Shown here one piece after another: positions 41,998 through 51,733 of a DNA stretch of 64,000 nucleotides. Source of the stretch: Verrucomicrobiales bacterium (GTDB lineage Bacteria > Verrucomicrobiota > Verrucomicrobiia > Limisphaerales > J093); NCBI GenBank assembly GCA_024233305.1, contig JACKPV010000022.1, forward strand, positions 248,001-312,000, in the 5' to 3' direction. The position numbers and the translations under genes are program-made. The stretch's first letter is position 1, and each line of letters begins with the position of its first letter. The notes beneath the pieces were generated by a model that was not told the origin of the DNA, did not search any database, and saw only the letters and a program-made list of their open reading frames with translations.

Positions 41998-43442
41998 AAA
42001 CCCATCCCGTCACCCTCATCCCGGGCGATGGCATCGGCCCCGAAGTCGTCCACGCCGCCCAACGCATCATCGACGCCTCCGGGGTGCGCATCGCCTGGGA
42101 AACCGCTCACGCCGGCGCCTCGGTGTTCCTCAAGGGAGTTGCCTCGGGCGTGCCGGCCGACACCATCGATTCCATCAGCCGCACCCGCGTGGCCCTCAAA
42201 GGCCCGTTGGAAACCCCGGTTGGCCACGGTGAAAAGAGTGCCAATGTCACCCTGCGCAAGCTCTTCGAGACCTTCGCCAACCTCCGACCGATCCGCGAAT
42301 TCCCCGGCGTGCCGACCCCCTATGCCGGTCGCGGGATCGACCTGGTCGTGGTCCGCGAAAACGTCGAAGACCTGTACGCCGGCATCGAGCACATGCAGAC
42401 GCCGGGCGTGGCCCAATGCCTCAAGCTCATCTCGCACAAGGGCTGCGAGAAGATCGCGAGACTGGCGTTCGAGGTCGCGCGGGCGCAGGGCCGCACCTCG
42501 GTGCATTGCGCCACCAAGGCCAACATCATGAAGCTGACCGAAGGGTTGCTGAAACGGACCTTCGAGTCGCTTGCCCCGGAGTTCCCCGACCTGAAGGCCC
42601 AGCATATCGTCGTCGACAACTGCGCCCATCAACTCGTCAAGAAACCGGAGCAGTTCGAGGTCATCGTCACCACGAACATGAACGGCGACATCCTCAGCGA
42701 CCTGACCTCGGCCCTCGTCGGCGGACTGGGCTTCGCGCCGTCCGCCAACCTGGGCCACGAAGTGGCGATCTTCGAGGCGGTCCACGGCTCGGCGCCGAAG
42801 TATGCCGGCAAGGACGTGGCCAACCCCACCGCCCTGATCCTGTCCGGCGTCATGATGCTGCGACACCTCGGCGAAATGGCCGCCGCCGAGCGCATCGAGA
42901 ACGCCGTGTTGGTCACGCTTGCCGACGGACGCAGTGTAACCCGCGACGTGGTGGGCGACGAACGGGCGGCCGGCACGACGGCCTTTGCCGACGCGGTGAT
43001 TGGCAACTTGGGCCGCACCCCCGCGGAAGTTCAGGCGCGAAGCCAGAAACCCTTGAAGGTCCCGGTGCGCGGCGACCGGATCGTCACCGTCCAACCGAAG
43101 ACCCGGAGCGACCTGGGCATGGATATCTTCATCGAGGCGGCGCTGCAGCCCGCCGTGCTGGGCGACCTGCTCACGGGGCTTGCCGGGCCCGCCGGGTTCA
43201 AGCTCAAGATGATCTCGAATCGCGGCACCCAGGTGTACCCCTCGCGGGGAGCCGGCACCGACTGCATCGATCACTGGCGGTGCCGGTTCCTTGATCTTCA
43301 GCCCGCCGCCACTCCCGATCTGGCTCGGGTGCACCGCTTGCTGGAATCCATCGAGACGGCGGGATTGCGCTGGATGCAGATCGAGAAGCTCCCCGAGTTC
43401 GACGGCCAGCCCGGCTTCACCAAGGCCCAGGGCGAGGATTGA
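41994..43442 (+). CDS. icd: Isocitrate dehydrogenase, Thermus-type (large subunit form)
   Basis: 482 residues. The N-terminal 340 residues are the decarboxylating dehydrogenase fold: VTLIPGDGIGPEVV, the substrate site RENVEDLYAGIEH, TKANIMKLTEG and NMNGDILSDLTSALVGGLGFAPSANLG, then EAVHGSAPKYAGKDVANPTALILS. A C-terminal extra domain (about 345-482) matches the long Thermus thermophilus-type IDH rather than the 416-residue E. coli enzyme. It converts isocitrate to 2-oxoglutarate in the TCA cycle; coenzyme choice (NADP likely in this group) is not proven here. It overlaps the upstream small gene by 4 bp. Confidence 0.92.
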   Translation: MKTHPVTLIPGDGIGPEVVHAAQRIIDASGVRIAWETAHAGASVFLKGVASGVPADTIDSISRTRVALKGPLETPVGHGEKSANVTLRKLFETFANLRPIREFPGVPTPYAGRGIDLVVVRENVEDLYAGIEHMQTPGVAQCLKLISHKGCEKIARLAFEVARAQGRTSVHCATKANIMKLTEGLLKRTFESLAPEFPDLKAQHIVVDNCAHQLVKKPEQFEVIVTTNMNGDILSDLTSALVGGLGFAPSANLGHEVAIFEAVHGSAPKYAGKDVANPTALILSGVMMLRHLGEMAAAERIENAVLVTLADGRSVTRDVVGDERAAGTTAFADAVIGNLGRTPAEVQARSQKPLKVPVRGDRIVTVQPKTRSDLGMDIFIEAALQPAVLGDLLTGLAGPAGFKLKMISNRGTQVYPSRGAGTDCIDHWRCRFLDLQPAATPDLARVHRLLESIETAGLRWMQIEKLPEFDGQPGFTKAQGED

Positions 43443-43518
43443 ACCTCAACCGGCCTCGCGCCCTTCCATCCGGGGGCGCGAGTCCGACTCCCTGCCGGAC
43501 TGCGGGGCGGCGATTGGG

Positions 43519-44034
43519 TCAGGCCGGTTCCTTCGCCTGCAAGCGGCGGCCCTTCGCGCGGGATTCCGCCGCCAACTCCCGTTTGAACGCCAGCACGCGC
43601 TGCTGCAATCCGGGATCCGCGGCGGCCAGGATCTGCACCGCCAGCAAACCCGCGTTACGACCGCCGCCAATGGCCACCGTCGCCACGGGAACCCCGCCCG
43701 GCATCTGCACGATCGACAACAACGAGTCCAGGCCCTTGAGGGCGCGACTCTCGACCGGCACCCCGATCACGGGCAACGGCGTGTGGCTGGCCACCATCCC
43801 GGGGAGATGCGCCGCGCCGCCGGCCCCGGCGATGATCACCCGCAGGCCCCGCCGGTGCGCCGTCCGCGCATAGCGGGCCATGTCGTCGGGCGTCCGATGC
43901 GCGGAAACCACACGGACCTCGAACGGCACGCCGAAGCCCGCGCAAGCTGCGGCCGCAGGTTGCAAGGTGGGCCAGTCTGAATCGCTGCCCATGATGATGC
44001 CGATCAGCGGCGGGGATTGGGATTGGCGGCTCAT
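43519..44034 (-). CDS. purE: N5-carboxyaminoimidazole ribonucleotide mutase
   Basis: 171 residues from ATG 44034, the start that yields the usual N-terminus just before IGIIMGSDSDWPTLQ. Further landmarks are VVSAHRTPDDMARYA, VIIAGAGGAAHLPGMVASHT and PVIGVPVESRALKGLDSLLSIVQMPGGVPVATVAIG, all diagnostic of class I PurE. It converts N5-CAIR (the PurK product) to CAIR in purine synthesis. It lies 34 bp downstream of purK on the same strand. Confidence 0.97.
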   Translation of the reverse strand: MSRQSQSPPLIGIIMGSDSDWPTLQPAAAACAGFGVPFEVRVVSAHRTPDDMARYARTAHRRGLRVIIAGAGGAAHLPGMVASHTPLPVIGVPVESRALKGLDSLLSIVQMPGGVPVATVAIGGGRNAGLLAVQILAAADPGLQQRVLAFKRELAAESRAKGRRLQAKEPA

Positions 44035-44068
44035 TATAATACTCTCCTGAAGGGAACGGGCTGCGGCC

Positions 44069-45286
44069 TCAGTTTTCCCCGCCACCGAAACCGATCCGGC
44101 CTGCGGCCTCCTCTGCGATGGCCCGGGCCTCGGCCAGGGTGGCGCCCAGGGCGGTCACGTGTCCCATCTTGCGACCCGGACCGCTCATCGCCTTGCCGTA
44201 GAGATGCACATGGGCGCCGCGGACCCCGAGCGCCTCGCCGAGGCCCACCGGACGTCCGGGCGCCTTGCCACGGCCCAGCAGGTTCACCATGACCGCTGCG
44301 GGCGCCACCATCCGGGTCTCGCCGAGCGGCCAGCCCAGCACCGCCCGGACGTGATTCTCAAATTGCGAACACACGCAGGCCTCGATGGTGTAGTGCCCCG
44401 AGTTATGCACCCGCGGCGCGAGTTCGTTGATCACCAGGCTGCCGTCCCGCTTCCAAAACAGCTCCACCCCGAAGGATCCAACTCCCCCCACCGCCGCCAC
44501 GGCTTCGCGGGCCATTTCCGCCGCCCTCGCCACCATCTCCTCGGGAACGGGAGCCGGGGCCTGCACAACGTGACAGACGTGGTCGCGCTGGATGGTCTGC
44601 ACGACCGGGTACGTCGCCGTTCCGCCGTGACGCCCACGCGTTACGATGACGGCCAGTTCCGCCTCGAAATCGCAGAACTCCTCGATGAACAACCCGCGCC
44701 CGACGGACCCGCCCAGCCGGTGCCAGGCATTGAAAACCTCGTCCGCGGCACGCAGCGTGACGTTGCCCTTGCCGTCGTAGGCGTTCCGCCGGGCTTTGAC
44801 CAGAAGCGGCCATCCGAAACGGCCGCCGCCCGCCTCGATATCCGCGGGGCTGGCCACCGACTCGAACCGCGGCACCGGCAGGCCGGCGGCGCGCAGGGCC
44901 TCCTTCTGGCCGAGTTTGTCCTGCACCAGCGCCACCGTGCGCGACGTGGGGAGCACGCAATAACCGCAGGCCTCCAACGCCTCCAGACCGGCCGCATCCA
45001 CGAACTCGTTCTCCAGCGTCACCACGTCCACTTGCGAGGCCAGCTTGACCAGGGCCTCCGGGGAATCCCAGTCGCCCACGAGTGAATGCGAGGCCAGATT
45101 CGCTGCGGGGCTGTAGTTGTTGCGTTCGAGGACCACGACATCGCAGCCCAGTTGCAGCCCCGCCAGGGCGGTCATCTTCGCCAGTTGCCCGCCCCCGACA
45201 ATCCCCAGCCGGGGATGAATCGCCGACCAGACCCGCGCGGGCTGATCGACGAGCCGAAGGATGTCGCGGTCGTAAGTCTCGTGCAT
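44069..45286 (-). CDS. purK: N5-carboxyaminoimidazole ribonucleotide synthase
   Basis: 405 residues from ATG 45286; an upstream in-frame extension to 45358 shows no family resemblance. The ATP-grasp fold is clear: LGIVGGGQLAKMTALAGLQLG, TLENEFVDAAGLEAL, KARRNAYDGKGNVTL, ELAVIVTRGRHGG and NELAPRVHNSGHYTIEAC. It uses ATP and bicarbonate to make N5-CAIR from AIR. It is followed by purE 34 bp downstream. A 142-bp gap separates it from argC upstream. Confidence 0.97.
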   Translation of the reverse strand: MHETYDRDILRLVDQPARVWSAIHPRLGIVGGGQLAKMTALAGLQLGCDVVVLERNNYSPAANLASHSLVGDWDSPEALVKLASQVDVVTLENEFVDAAGLEALEACGYCVLPTSRTVALVQDKLGQKEALRAAGLPVPRFESVASPADIEAGGGRFGWPLLVKARRNAYDGKGNVTLRAADEVFNAWHRLGGSVGRGLFIEEFCDFEAELAVIVTRGRHGGTATYPVVQTIQRDHVCHVVQAPAPVPEEMVARAAEMAREAVAAVGGVGSFGVELFWKRDGSLVINELAPRVHNSGHYTIEACVCSQFENHVRAVLGWPLGETRMVAPAAVMVNLLGRGKAPGRPVGLGEALGVRGAHVHLYGKAMSGPGRKMGHVTALGATLAEARAIAEEAAGRIGFGGGEN

Positions 45287-45428
45287 AGGACGCCGGCCCC
45301 CGAACGAACGCGCCGGGCAACCGGCGCCAAGATTAGGCGCGACCGGGAGCGGGCGCAAATCCCCGGCGACCGGATCCGCCGCGGCCCCGTTCCCCCGGGC
45401 GGCCGGCCCCCGTCGCCGCCCGCCCCGC

Positions 45429-46535
45429 TCACACCAACCCCGCCGTCTCGGGGAACCCGCACATCAGATTCAAGCTCTGCACGGCCTGCCCGCTCGCGCC
45501 CTTCACCAGGTTGTCCTCGGCGCTCATCACCAGCAGACGCCGCGTCCGCGGATCGAGTCGCCAGGCGAACTCGAGGCAGTTTGTGCCCACCACGTTCTTG
45601 GTATCCGGCAGCCCCGAACCACCCAGCACCCGGACGAACGGCGACGCGCCATACGCGGCGTCGCAGGCTTTCGCCACGGCCTCGAGCAGGGCCTCCCCGT
45701 CCGTGACGTCCGCCGGCGTCCGGACCGGATCCACGTACAGTGTCGTCAAGATCCCGCGGTTCACCGGCACCAAATGCGGCGTGAACTGCAGCGTCACCGC
45801 TTCCCCGGCCGCCCGGGAAAGTTCCTGCTCGATTTCGGAAAGATGCCGGTGTTTGGGCACCCCGTAAGGCCGCAGGCTCTCGTTGCATTCCACGAACAAC
45901 AACGGGATCTCCGCCTTCCGCCCCGCGCCGCTCACGCCACTGAGCGAGTTGGCGATGATGCCCGTCGGGCGCACCAGTCCGGCCCGCAACAACGGAATCA
46001 GCGGCAGCAGGATGCTCGTTGGATAGCAGCCCGGCGAGGCCACCAACCGCGCCTTGACGATCGCCTCGCGATACACCTCCGGCAGCCCGTAAACCGCGTC
46101 CTCCAGGAGACCCGGCGCCGGGTGATCGTGCTGGTAAAACTCCCGATAGACCTCGGCGCTGCGCAACCGGAAGTCCGCGCTCAAATCGATCACCCGGCAA
46201 CCGGCCTCGAGCAGGGGCGCCGCAAACTCCGCCGCCACCCCGTGCGGCAGCGCGAGGAACACCACCTCGCAATCGCGCGCCAACCCCTCCACCGCAGGAT
46301 CGCTGAAGACCAGTTCCCGCGCGCGGGGCGCCCCGGCGAAACGCGGGAATACCGCCGCGACCGTCCGGCCGGCATACTGCCTCGACGTCACCACCGAAAG
46401 CCGGGCCAGCGGATGCCCGAGCAGCAGCCGCACCAGTTCCTCTCCGGAATAGCCCGACGCGCCCACGATGCCCACCCGCACCGACTGCGCGCCGCCCGCC
46501 GGGTCCACCCCCGTCTCGTCACTCCTGACATGCAT
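45429..46535 (-). CDS. argC: N-acetyl-gamma-glutamyl-phosphate reductase
   Basis: 368 residues from ATG 46535, which leaves about 20 residues before the NADP-binding start VRVGIVGASGYSGEELVRLLLGHP. The catalytic cysteine is in VASPGCYPTSILLPLIPLL. Other landmarks are VIDLSADFRLRS, ANSLSGVSGAGRKAEIPLLFVE, FTPHLVPVNRGILTTLYV and the C-terminal VMSAEDNLVKGASGQAVQSLN. It carries out the third step of arginine synthesis. No other arg gene is nearby. The 150-bp gap to the divergent DUF2723 gene should hold its promoter. Confidence 0.97.
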   Translation of the reverse strand: MHVRSDETGVDPAGGAQSVRVGIVGASGYSGEELVRLLLGHPLARLSVVTSRQYAGRTVAAVFPRFAGAPRARELVFSDPAVEGLARDCEVVFLALPHGVAAEFAAPLLEAGCRVIDLSADFRLRSAEVYREFYQHDHPAPGLLEDAVYGLPEVYREAIVKARLVASPGCYPTSILLPLIPLLRAGLVRPTGIIANSLSGVSGAGRKAEIPLLFVECNESLRPYGVPKHRHLSEIEQELSRAAGEAVTLQFTPHLVPVNRGILTTLYVDPVRTPADVTDGEALLEAVAKACDAAYGASPFVRVLGGSGLPDTKNVVGTNCLEFAWRLDPRTRRLLVMSAEDNLVKGASGQAVQSLNLMCGFPETAGLV

Positions 46536-46685
46536 GCGGCGATCAAATCCGAAAGCCCGCCCGCTGGCCAGTTCAACCATGCGCGGGTCCCCTCGACGCC
46601 GGACCGAAGGGCGAAATCACCCGTCCAAACCTTTCTTGCCAAAGCCCCGAAGGCTGGGTTCAACTTCCCAAGCTGACCAGAACCT

Positions 46686-49451
46686 ATGGAAGACCGACCA
46701 ATTCCTGCAGAAAACGCGGATCGCAGACCGGATGAACCGGACCTGACGGATGAAACGGAGTTCGACGACGAGGAGTCTCCGTTCGGCTTTGCGCAGCGCC
46801 GGCTGCCCTGGATCGTGGCCGGGGGGCTTTTCTTGGTGTACCTCGTCACCCTGAACCGCTGGGTCCGGCTCGACTCGCTCGGGGCCGTGGCGCGAGCCAC
46901 CGGATGGGACTGGTCGCCCCAGTTTGCGGCGCCCCTGCTCGTGCTCGTGACGGCGCCGTTTCGCTGGCTGCCCGCAGCGTGGCAGCCGCTGGCGTTGAAC
47001 GCGCTGACCGCGCTCCTGGGAGCGGTCTCGGCGGGCCTGCTCGTGCGGTGCGTCGCGCTGCTGCCGTATGACCGCACGGCGGAGTCGCGCCAGCGGGAAC
47101 GGAGCGAGCACTCGCTCCTGAGCCTGCCCCTGGCCTGGGTGCCCCCGCTCTTCGCCGGTCTGGCCCTCGGGCTCGGGCTGACGTTCTGGGAACAGGCCAC
47201 CGCGTTCACCGGGGAAATGCTGGATCTCCTGTTGCTGGCTTTCGCGGTTCATTCCCTCCTCAGCTATCGCCTGACCCGGAGGGAAATCGAACTGTGGCTG
47301 GCGGCCTTCGTGTTCGGACTGGGCATGGCCAACAACCACGGGATGATCGCTTGGTTTCCCTGCTTCCTGCTGGCCCTGCTGTGGATCCGGGGATTCGGCT
47401 TTTTCAACTTCAACTTCCTGGTCCGGATGTTCCTGTTCGGCATCGCCGGCCTGCTGCTTTACCTGCTGCTGCCGTTGATCGAACTCGGCGCCAACAAGAC
47501 CGGCATGGGCTTCTGGCCCTACCTGCGCACCATCCTGGCCGCCGAACGAACCGCGCTCCTGAGCGTTCCGCCCTACCTCATCCTCCTGCTGTCCTTCACC
47601 TCGCTGATTCCCGTGTTCCTCAGCGCCATCCGCTGGCCGGCCAACCTCGGGGACACCAGCGCGGCCGGCGCCATGGCCTCCGTCTTCATCATGCGGTTGG
47701 TCCACATCGTCATGCTGCTCGCAGCCCTCAGCGCCCTCGTCGAGGCCCCGCTGAGCCCGCGCATGCTCGCCGGGATCCCGATGCTCTCGCTCTATTTCAT
47801 GTCCGCGCTGGTCGTCGGTTACTACAGCGGCTACCTCCTGCTCGTGTTCCGCACGCCCGAGGGTCGCCACCGGCGGCACACCCCGCCGAATGCGCGGCTG
47901 CTCAACGGTCTGGTCACCGGCCTGACCCTGCTCGCCGCCGCCGCCGTGCCCCTCTACCAGGTGGGCGCCAACTTCACCCGCATCCGGCAGCAGGACGGAA
48001 GCGACCTGGCCCAACTCGGTGACCGACTGGTCCGCAGCCTGCCGGAGGAACCCGCCTATCTGCTGGGCGACGCCAACATCGAACCGCTCCTGGCCGACGC
48101 GGCCCTGCGGCGTTTCCGGGGCGACAACCCGCACGTGATGGTGGCCACCGGCCTGCTCCGGCTTCCGGTCTACAACCAGCAAATGAGCAAGCGTTACGGG
48201 GAGCGCTGGCCTGTCCCGGGCCCCGACCCTGCCGCCGGCGCCGTCCGCTCGGAGGGCGAGGTGGCGCAATGGCTCGTGCAACTGGCCGACACGCACCCCG
48301 TCTTCTACTTGCAGCCCAGCTTCGGCTACCTCTTCGAGACCGTGGGGCTCCGTCCCGAAGGCCTGGCCTACCGCGTCATCGGCCTCGGCACCGACTTCAC
48401 GAACGAAACCCGGCTGACGAAGGAGGTGATCCGGAAAAACGAGGAGTTCTGGACCGGGACCGAGACGCTCCTGCCGAAGAACCGCCCGTCGGCCAACGAG
48501 CCGGACACGCGCCGCTTCGTCCGCGGTGTGCTCAGCCGGGCCCTGAACTACTGGGGCGTCCGGCTCCAACGCAACGGCGAACTCGCCGCCGCCGCGCGCC
48601 GCTTCGAGCAGTCCCTGGCCGCCGATCCCGGCAACCTCGCCGCGGGCGTGAATCTCGAATTCAATCGGCCCCTCGCCGCCGGCACATTGCCCCCGCTCGA
48701 TCTCTCCCAGGGGCTGGATCTCGAGGATAAGCGCGCCACCTGGGACCGGTTGATCGGCCGCCATGGCCCCTTCGACAACCCCCGCTGGTGCTACCGCCTC
48801 GGCATCGTCTGCGCCGAAAGCTCGCTCTTCCGCCAGGCCCTGCACGAATTCCTCCGGGTCAGTGAACTCTATCCCGAAAATCCCGCCGCCCGGCTGTGGT
48901 CCCGCAACATGGAGGCCCTCACCCTCCTGGGCGCGGGTGATCGCGCCGCCGCCCTCGACCGCGCCCAGGCCCTCGCCCGGGATTTCCCTGACAAGGAAAC
49001 CAGCCTGGAGACCCTGACGCAGGTCTACATCTACTGCAACGATCCCACCAATGCCCTCGCCACGGTCAAGCGACAACTGGCCCTCAACCCCGGCAACGAA
49101 CGCGCCCTCCTGAACGAAGGAGCCCTGAGCATCCGGCTGGGCGCCTACGCCGAGGCAATCCCGCCGCTGAGCCGCCTTCTCGAAAAGCACCCCGAACACC
49201 AGGCCGCCCGGCTGAATCGCGCCATCGCGGCGTTGCAGAACGCCGACCTCAAGCGCGCGCGCGAGGATTACGAGGTGCTCCTCAAGGAGGCCCCCGACTT
49301 CTATGCCCTGCATTTCGGCCTGGGCGAGGTCGCCCGCCAGCAAGACCGGAAGGCCGACGCCGCCCGCCATTTCCAGCTCTACCTCGACCATGCCCCGAAG
49401 GGGACCGCGGAATACGCGGAAGTCGAACGTAAGCTCACCGCCCTGAAGTAA
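46686..49451 (+). CDS. DUF2723-type multi-spanning membrane protein with C-terminal TPRs
   Basis: 921 residues. An acidic N-terminus (about 1-35; DDEESPF) leads to about ten membrane helices (38-440). The opening (LPWIVAGGLFLVYLVTLNRWV, FWEQATAFTGEMLDLLLLA, GLGMANNHGMIAWFP) matches DUF2723, a GT-C-glycosyltransferase-like fold. A soluble part (about 450-640) and several tetratricopeptide-like repeats (about 640-921) follow. By analogy with GT-C enzymes it may move sugars from a polyprenyl carrier to protein or glycan on the periplasmic side, but its activity is unproven. The glycosyltransferase and WecA/MraY-like genes follow on the same strand, supporting a glycan role. Confidence 0.83.
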   Translation: MEDRPIPAENADRRPDEPDLTDETEFDDEESPFGFAQRRLPWIVAGGLFLVYLVTLNRWVRLDSLGAVARATGWDWSPQFAAPLLVLVTAPFRWLPAAWQPLALNALTALLGAVSAGLLVRCVALLPYDRTAESRQRERSEHSLLSLPLAWVPPLFAGLALGLGLTFWEQATAFTGEMLDLLLLAFAVHSLLSYRLTRREIELWLAAFVFGLGMANNHGMIAWFPCFLLALLWIRGFGFFNFNFLVRMFLFGIAGLLLYLLLPLIELGANKTGMGFWPYLRTILAAERTALLSVPPYLILLLSFTSLIPVFLSAIRWPANLGDTSAAGAMASVFIMRLVHIVMLLAALSALVEAPLSPRMLAGIPMLSLYFMSALVVGYYSGYLLLVFRTPEGRHRRHTPPNARLLNGLVTGLTLLAAAAVPLYQVGANFTRIRQQDGSDLAQLGDRLVRSLPEEPAYLLGDANIEPLLADAALRRFRGDNPHVMVATGLLRLPVYNQQMSKRYGERWPVPGPDPAAGAVRSEGEVAQWLVQLADTHPVFYLQPSFGYLFETVGLRPEGLAYRVIGLGTDFTNETRLTKEVIRKNEEFWTGTETLLPKNRPSANEPDTRRFVRGVLSRALNYWGVRLQRNGELAAAARRFEQSLAADPGNLAAGVNLEFNRPLAAGTLPPLDLSQGLDLEDKRATWDRLIGRHGPFDNPRWCYRLGIVCAESSLFRQALHEFLRVSELYPENPAARLWSRNMEALTLLGAGDRAAALDRAQALARDFPDKETSLETLTQVYIYCNDPTNALATVKRQLALNPGNERALLNEGALSIRLGAYAEAIPPLSRLLEKHPEHQAARLNRAIAALQNADLKRAREDYEVLLKEAPDFYALHFGLGEVARQQDRKADAARHFQLYLDHAPKGTAEYAEVERKLTALK

Positions 49452-49507
49452 TCCGAAGCCCGCCGCCGCATCCCCCGAACGGCCGTGGAAGCGCGGGCTC
49501 TGCCACC

Positions 49508-50671
49508 ATGCGCGTGTGCCACGTCATTACCCGGTTGATCGTCGGCGGCGCGCAGGAGAACACCATCGCGTCCGCTCTCGGCCTGCGCCGATTACCGGAT
49601 TTCGACGTCGAACTGGTAGCCGGTCCAACCAGCGGTCCCGAAGGCAGCCTCGAACCCGAGGTATCCGCCCTGCCCGGCTTCCTCACCCGCCTGCCCACCC
49701 TCGTGCGTCCCGTCCATCCGTGGAAGGACCTCCGCGCTTGGCAGGCGTTGACCCGTCACTTCCGCGCCCGCCGGCCCGACGTCGTCCACACCCACAGCGG
49801 CAAGGCCGGCATCGTTGGGCGCTTCGCCGCCCGGCGGGCCCGTGTGCCCATCATCGTCCACACCATCCACGGACCGAGCTTCGGCCCCTTTCAAGGCGCT
49901 CTGGCCAACGCCGTCTTCCGGACTGCCGAACGTCGCGCCGGAAAGTGCACCACCCATTTCGTCAGCGTGGCCAACGCCATGTCCGATCAATACCTGGCCG
50001 CCGGCATCGGACGCCCCGCGCAATTCACCCGCGTCTTCAGCGGCTTCGACCTCGAGCCGTTCCTGCACGCCGCGAACGATGCCGCACTCCGCCGTGGGCT
50101 CGGTCTTGCCACCGGCGATTTCGTGATCGGCAAGATCGCGCGGCTCTTCAAGCTCAAGGGCCACGATGAACTACTGACCGCCGCCCCCGGGATCCTGCGC
50201 CGATGCCCGCACGCCCGGTTCCTGCTGGTGGGCGACGGCGTTTGGCGGGAACGCTTCGAGCGGATGACCAAGGAAGCGGGCCTGGCCGGGAAGGTGATCT
50301 TCACCGGCTTGCGCCCCCCGTCCGAAATCCCGCGCCTGGTCGGCATCATGGATGCCCTCGTCCATCTCTCCCGGCGGGAGGGCCTGCCCCGCGCACTGCC
50401 CCAGGCAATGGCGGCCGGCAAACCGGTCGTGGCCTGGGACTGCGACGGCGCCGCCGAAGTGTGCCGCCCGGACGAAACGGGCTTTCTCCTCACGCCCGGC
50501 GACCAGGCCGGCTTCATCCGGGCGGTCTGCACCCTCGCCGGGGATGCCCCGCTGCGCCAGCGCCTCGGTCGCGCCGGCCAACAGCTGGCGAGCGAGCATT
50601 TCAGCGTATCCACGATGGTCGGATCGTTGGCCGCGCTCTACCGTCGCCTGGCTCAGGAAAGGCGTTGCTGA
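49508..50671 (+). CDS. GT4-type glycosyltransferase
   Basis: 387 residues with two Rossmann-like (GT-B) halves. The N-terminal half begins VCHVITRLIVGGAQENTI and has VVHTHSGKAGIVGR and VPIIVHTIHG. The C-terminal half contains FVIGKIARLFKLKGHDELL and FLLVGDGVWRERFERM. Its nucleotide-sugar motif, EGLPRALPQAMAAGKPVVA, has Gln where the usual EX7E motif has its second Glu. The enzyme probably adds a sugar to a lipid-linked or cell-surface glycan. The stop lies 1 bp before the start of the WecA/MraY-type gene, so the two are coupled. Confidence 0.9.
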   Translation: MRVCHVITRLIVGGAQENTIASALGLRRLPDFDVELVAGPTSGPEGSLEPEVSALPGFLTRLPTLVRPVHPWKDLRAWQALTRHFRARRPDVVHTHSGKAGIVGRFAARRARVPIIVHTIHGPSFGPFQGALANAVFRTAERRAGKCTTHFVSVANAMSDQYLAAGIGRPAQFTRVFSGFDLEPFLHAANDAALRRGLGLATGDFVIGKIARLFKLKGHDELLTAAPGILRRCPHARFLLVGDGVWRERFERMTKEAGLAGKVIFTGLRPPSEIPRLVGIMDALVHLSRREGLPRALPQAMAAGKPVVAWDCDGAAEVCRPDETGFLLTPGDQAGFIRAVCTLAGDAPLRQRLGRAGQQLASEHFSVSTMVGSLAALYRRLAQERRC

Positions 50672-50672
50672 A

Positions 50673-51650
50673 ATGCGGGCCTTCCCCGACGCGGTCTACC
50701 TGCTTTCCGCCACGGGCGGTTTGCTGACCACGTTGACTGCGATGCCGCTCTGGCGCGCGTGGTGCCGCCGGACCGGCCTGCTGGATGACCCCGGCCATCG
50801 CAAGATCCACCATCAACCCATCCCGCTGGCAGGCGGATTGGCCGTGTTCACCGGCCTTGTCGTTCCCCTGCTCATTGGCGGCCTGACCTTGCTGGCAGGC
50901 GTGTTTGACGAGGAAACCACCGCGCGGTTCCTGCACGGCCTCGGACGGAGAGGACCGCAACTGTTGGCCGTTCTCGCCGGTGCGCTCGGCATGGTGGGCC
51001 TGGGATGGTTGGACGACCGGCACGAACTGAAGCCCGGACAGAAGCTCGCCGGCCAGGTCCTCATCGCCCTCGTTGTCGCCGTCAGCGGTGTGCGCGTCAC
51101 GCTCTTCGTTCCCAGCGTCGTCGCCTCGGTTGCGCTGACCGTCCTCTGGATTCTGGTGGTAACCAACGCGGTCAACATCATGGACAACATGAACGGGCTC
51201 TGCGCCGGACTCGGGGTCATCGGCACGTTCTACTTCGGTCTCGCCGCCGGCCTCGCCGGGCAATACCTCGTCACAGCGATGGCGCTGCTGACCTGCGGCG
51301 CGCTGCTGGGTTTTCTGCCCTTCAACTTCCCCAAGGCCAGTTCCTTCCTGGGCGACTCGGGCAGCCATCTGGTCGGTTACCTCCTGGCCGTGCTGGCCAT
51401 CCTGCCGGACTTCTATTCCTCGACGCATCCCGTTTGGTGGGCGGTGCTGACTCCCTTGTGTGTGCTGGCCGTGCCGCTTGGCGACATGCTGGCGGTGATC
51501 TGGATCCGCCGGCGCCTGGGCAAGCCCTTCTACGTGGGCGACACCAACCACCTCTCACACCGCCTCGTGCGCCGCGGCCTGAGCCAGCCCCGGGCCGTGC
51601 TGCTCATCTGGCTGCTGGCCACTCTCGCCGGCGCCGTGCCGTTCCTCTGA
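50673..51650 (+). CDS. WecA/MraY-family polyprenyl-phosphate sugar-1-phosphate transferase
   Basis: 325 residues from ATG 50673, with about ten membrane helices. Catalytic landmarks are the first cytoplasmic loop DDPGHRKIHHQPIPLAGG, GLGWLDDRHELKPGQKLAGQ (DD motif), NAVNIMDNMNGLCAGLG, and the last loop FYVGDTNHLSHRLVRRGLS. It transfers a sugar-1-phosphate such as GlcNAc-1-P from a UDP-sugar to undecaprenyl phosphate, the first step of many surface glycans. DDPGHRKIH and the HLSHR loop point to WecA-type rather than MraY. The preceding glycosyltransferase is a likely next enzyme in the pathway. Confidence 0.9.
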   Translation: MRAFPDAVYLLSATGGLLTTLTAMPLWRAWCRRTGLLDDPGHRKIHHQPIPLAGGLAVFTGLVVPLLIGGLTLLAGVFDEETTARFLHGLGRRGPQLLAVLAGALGMVGLGWLDDRHELKPGQKLAGQVLIALVVAVSGVRVTLFVPSVVASVALTVLWILVVTNAVNIMDNMNGLCAGLGVIGTFYFGLAAGLAGQYLVTAMALLTCGALLGFLPFNFPKASSFLGDSGSHLVGYLLAVLAILPDFYSSTHPVWWAVLTPLCVLAVPLGDMLAVIWIRRRLGKPFYVGDTNHLSHRLVRRGLSQPRAVLLIWLLATLAGAVPFL

Positions 51651-51733
51651 GCCCCTTCAACCCCGACCAACGTCCGCTGAATCGGTTCGCTTCCCGGCGT
51701 GCGTCGGCGGCGCGCGTTCGCTAGGCTGCGCGC

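Noticed and set aside
46617..49391. A 924-codon minus-strand open frame
   Set aside because: It is antisense to the DUF2723-TPR gene, whose membrane helices and repeats support the plus strand.
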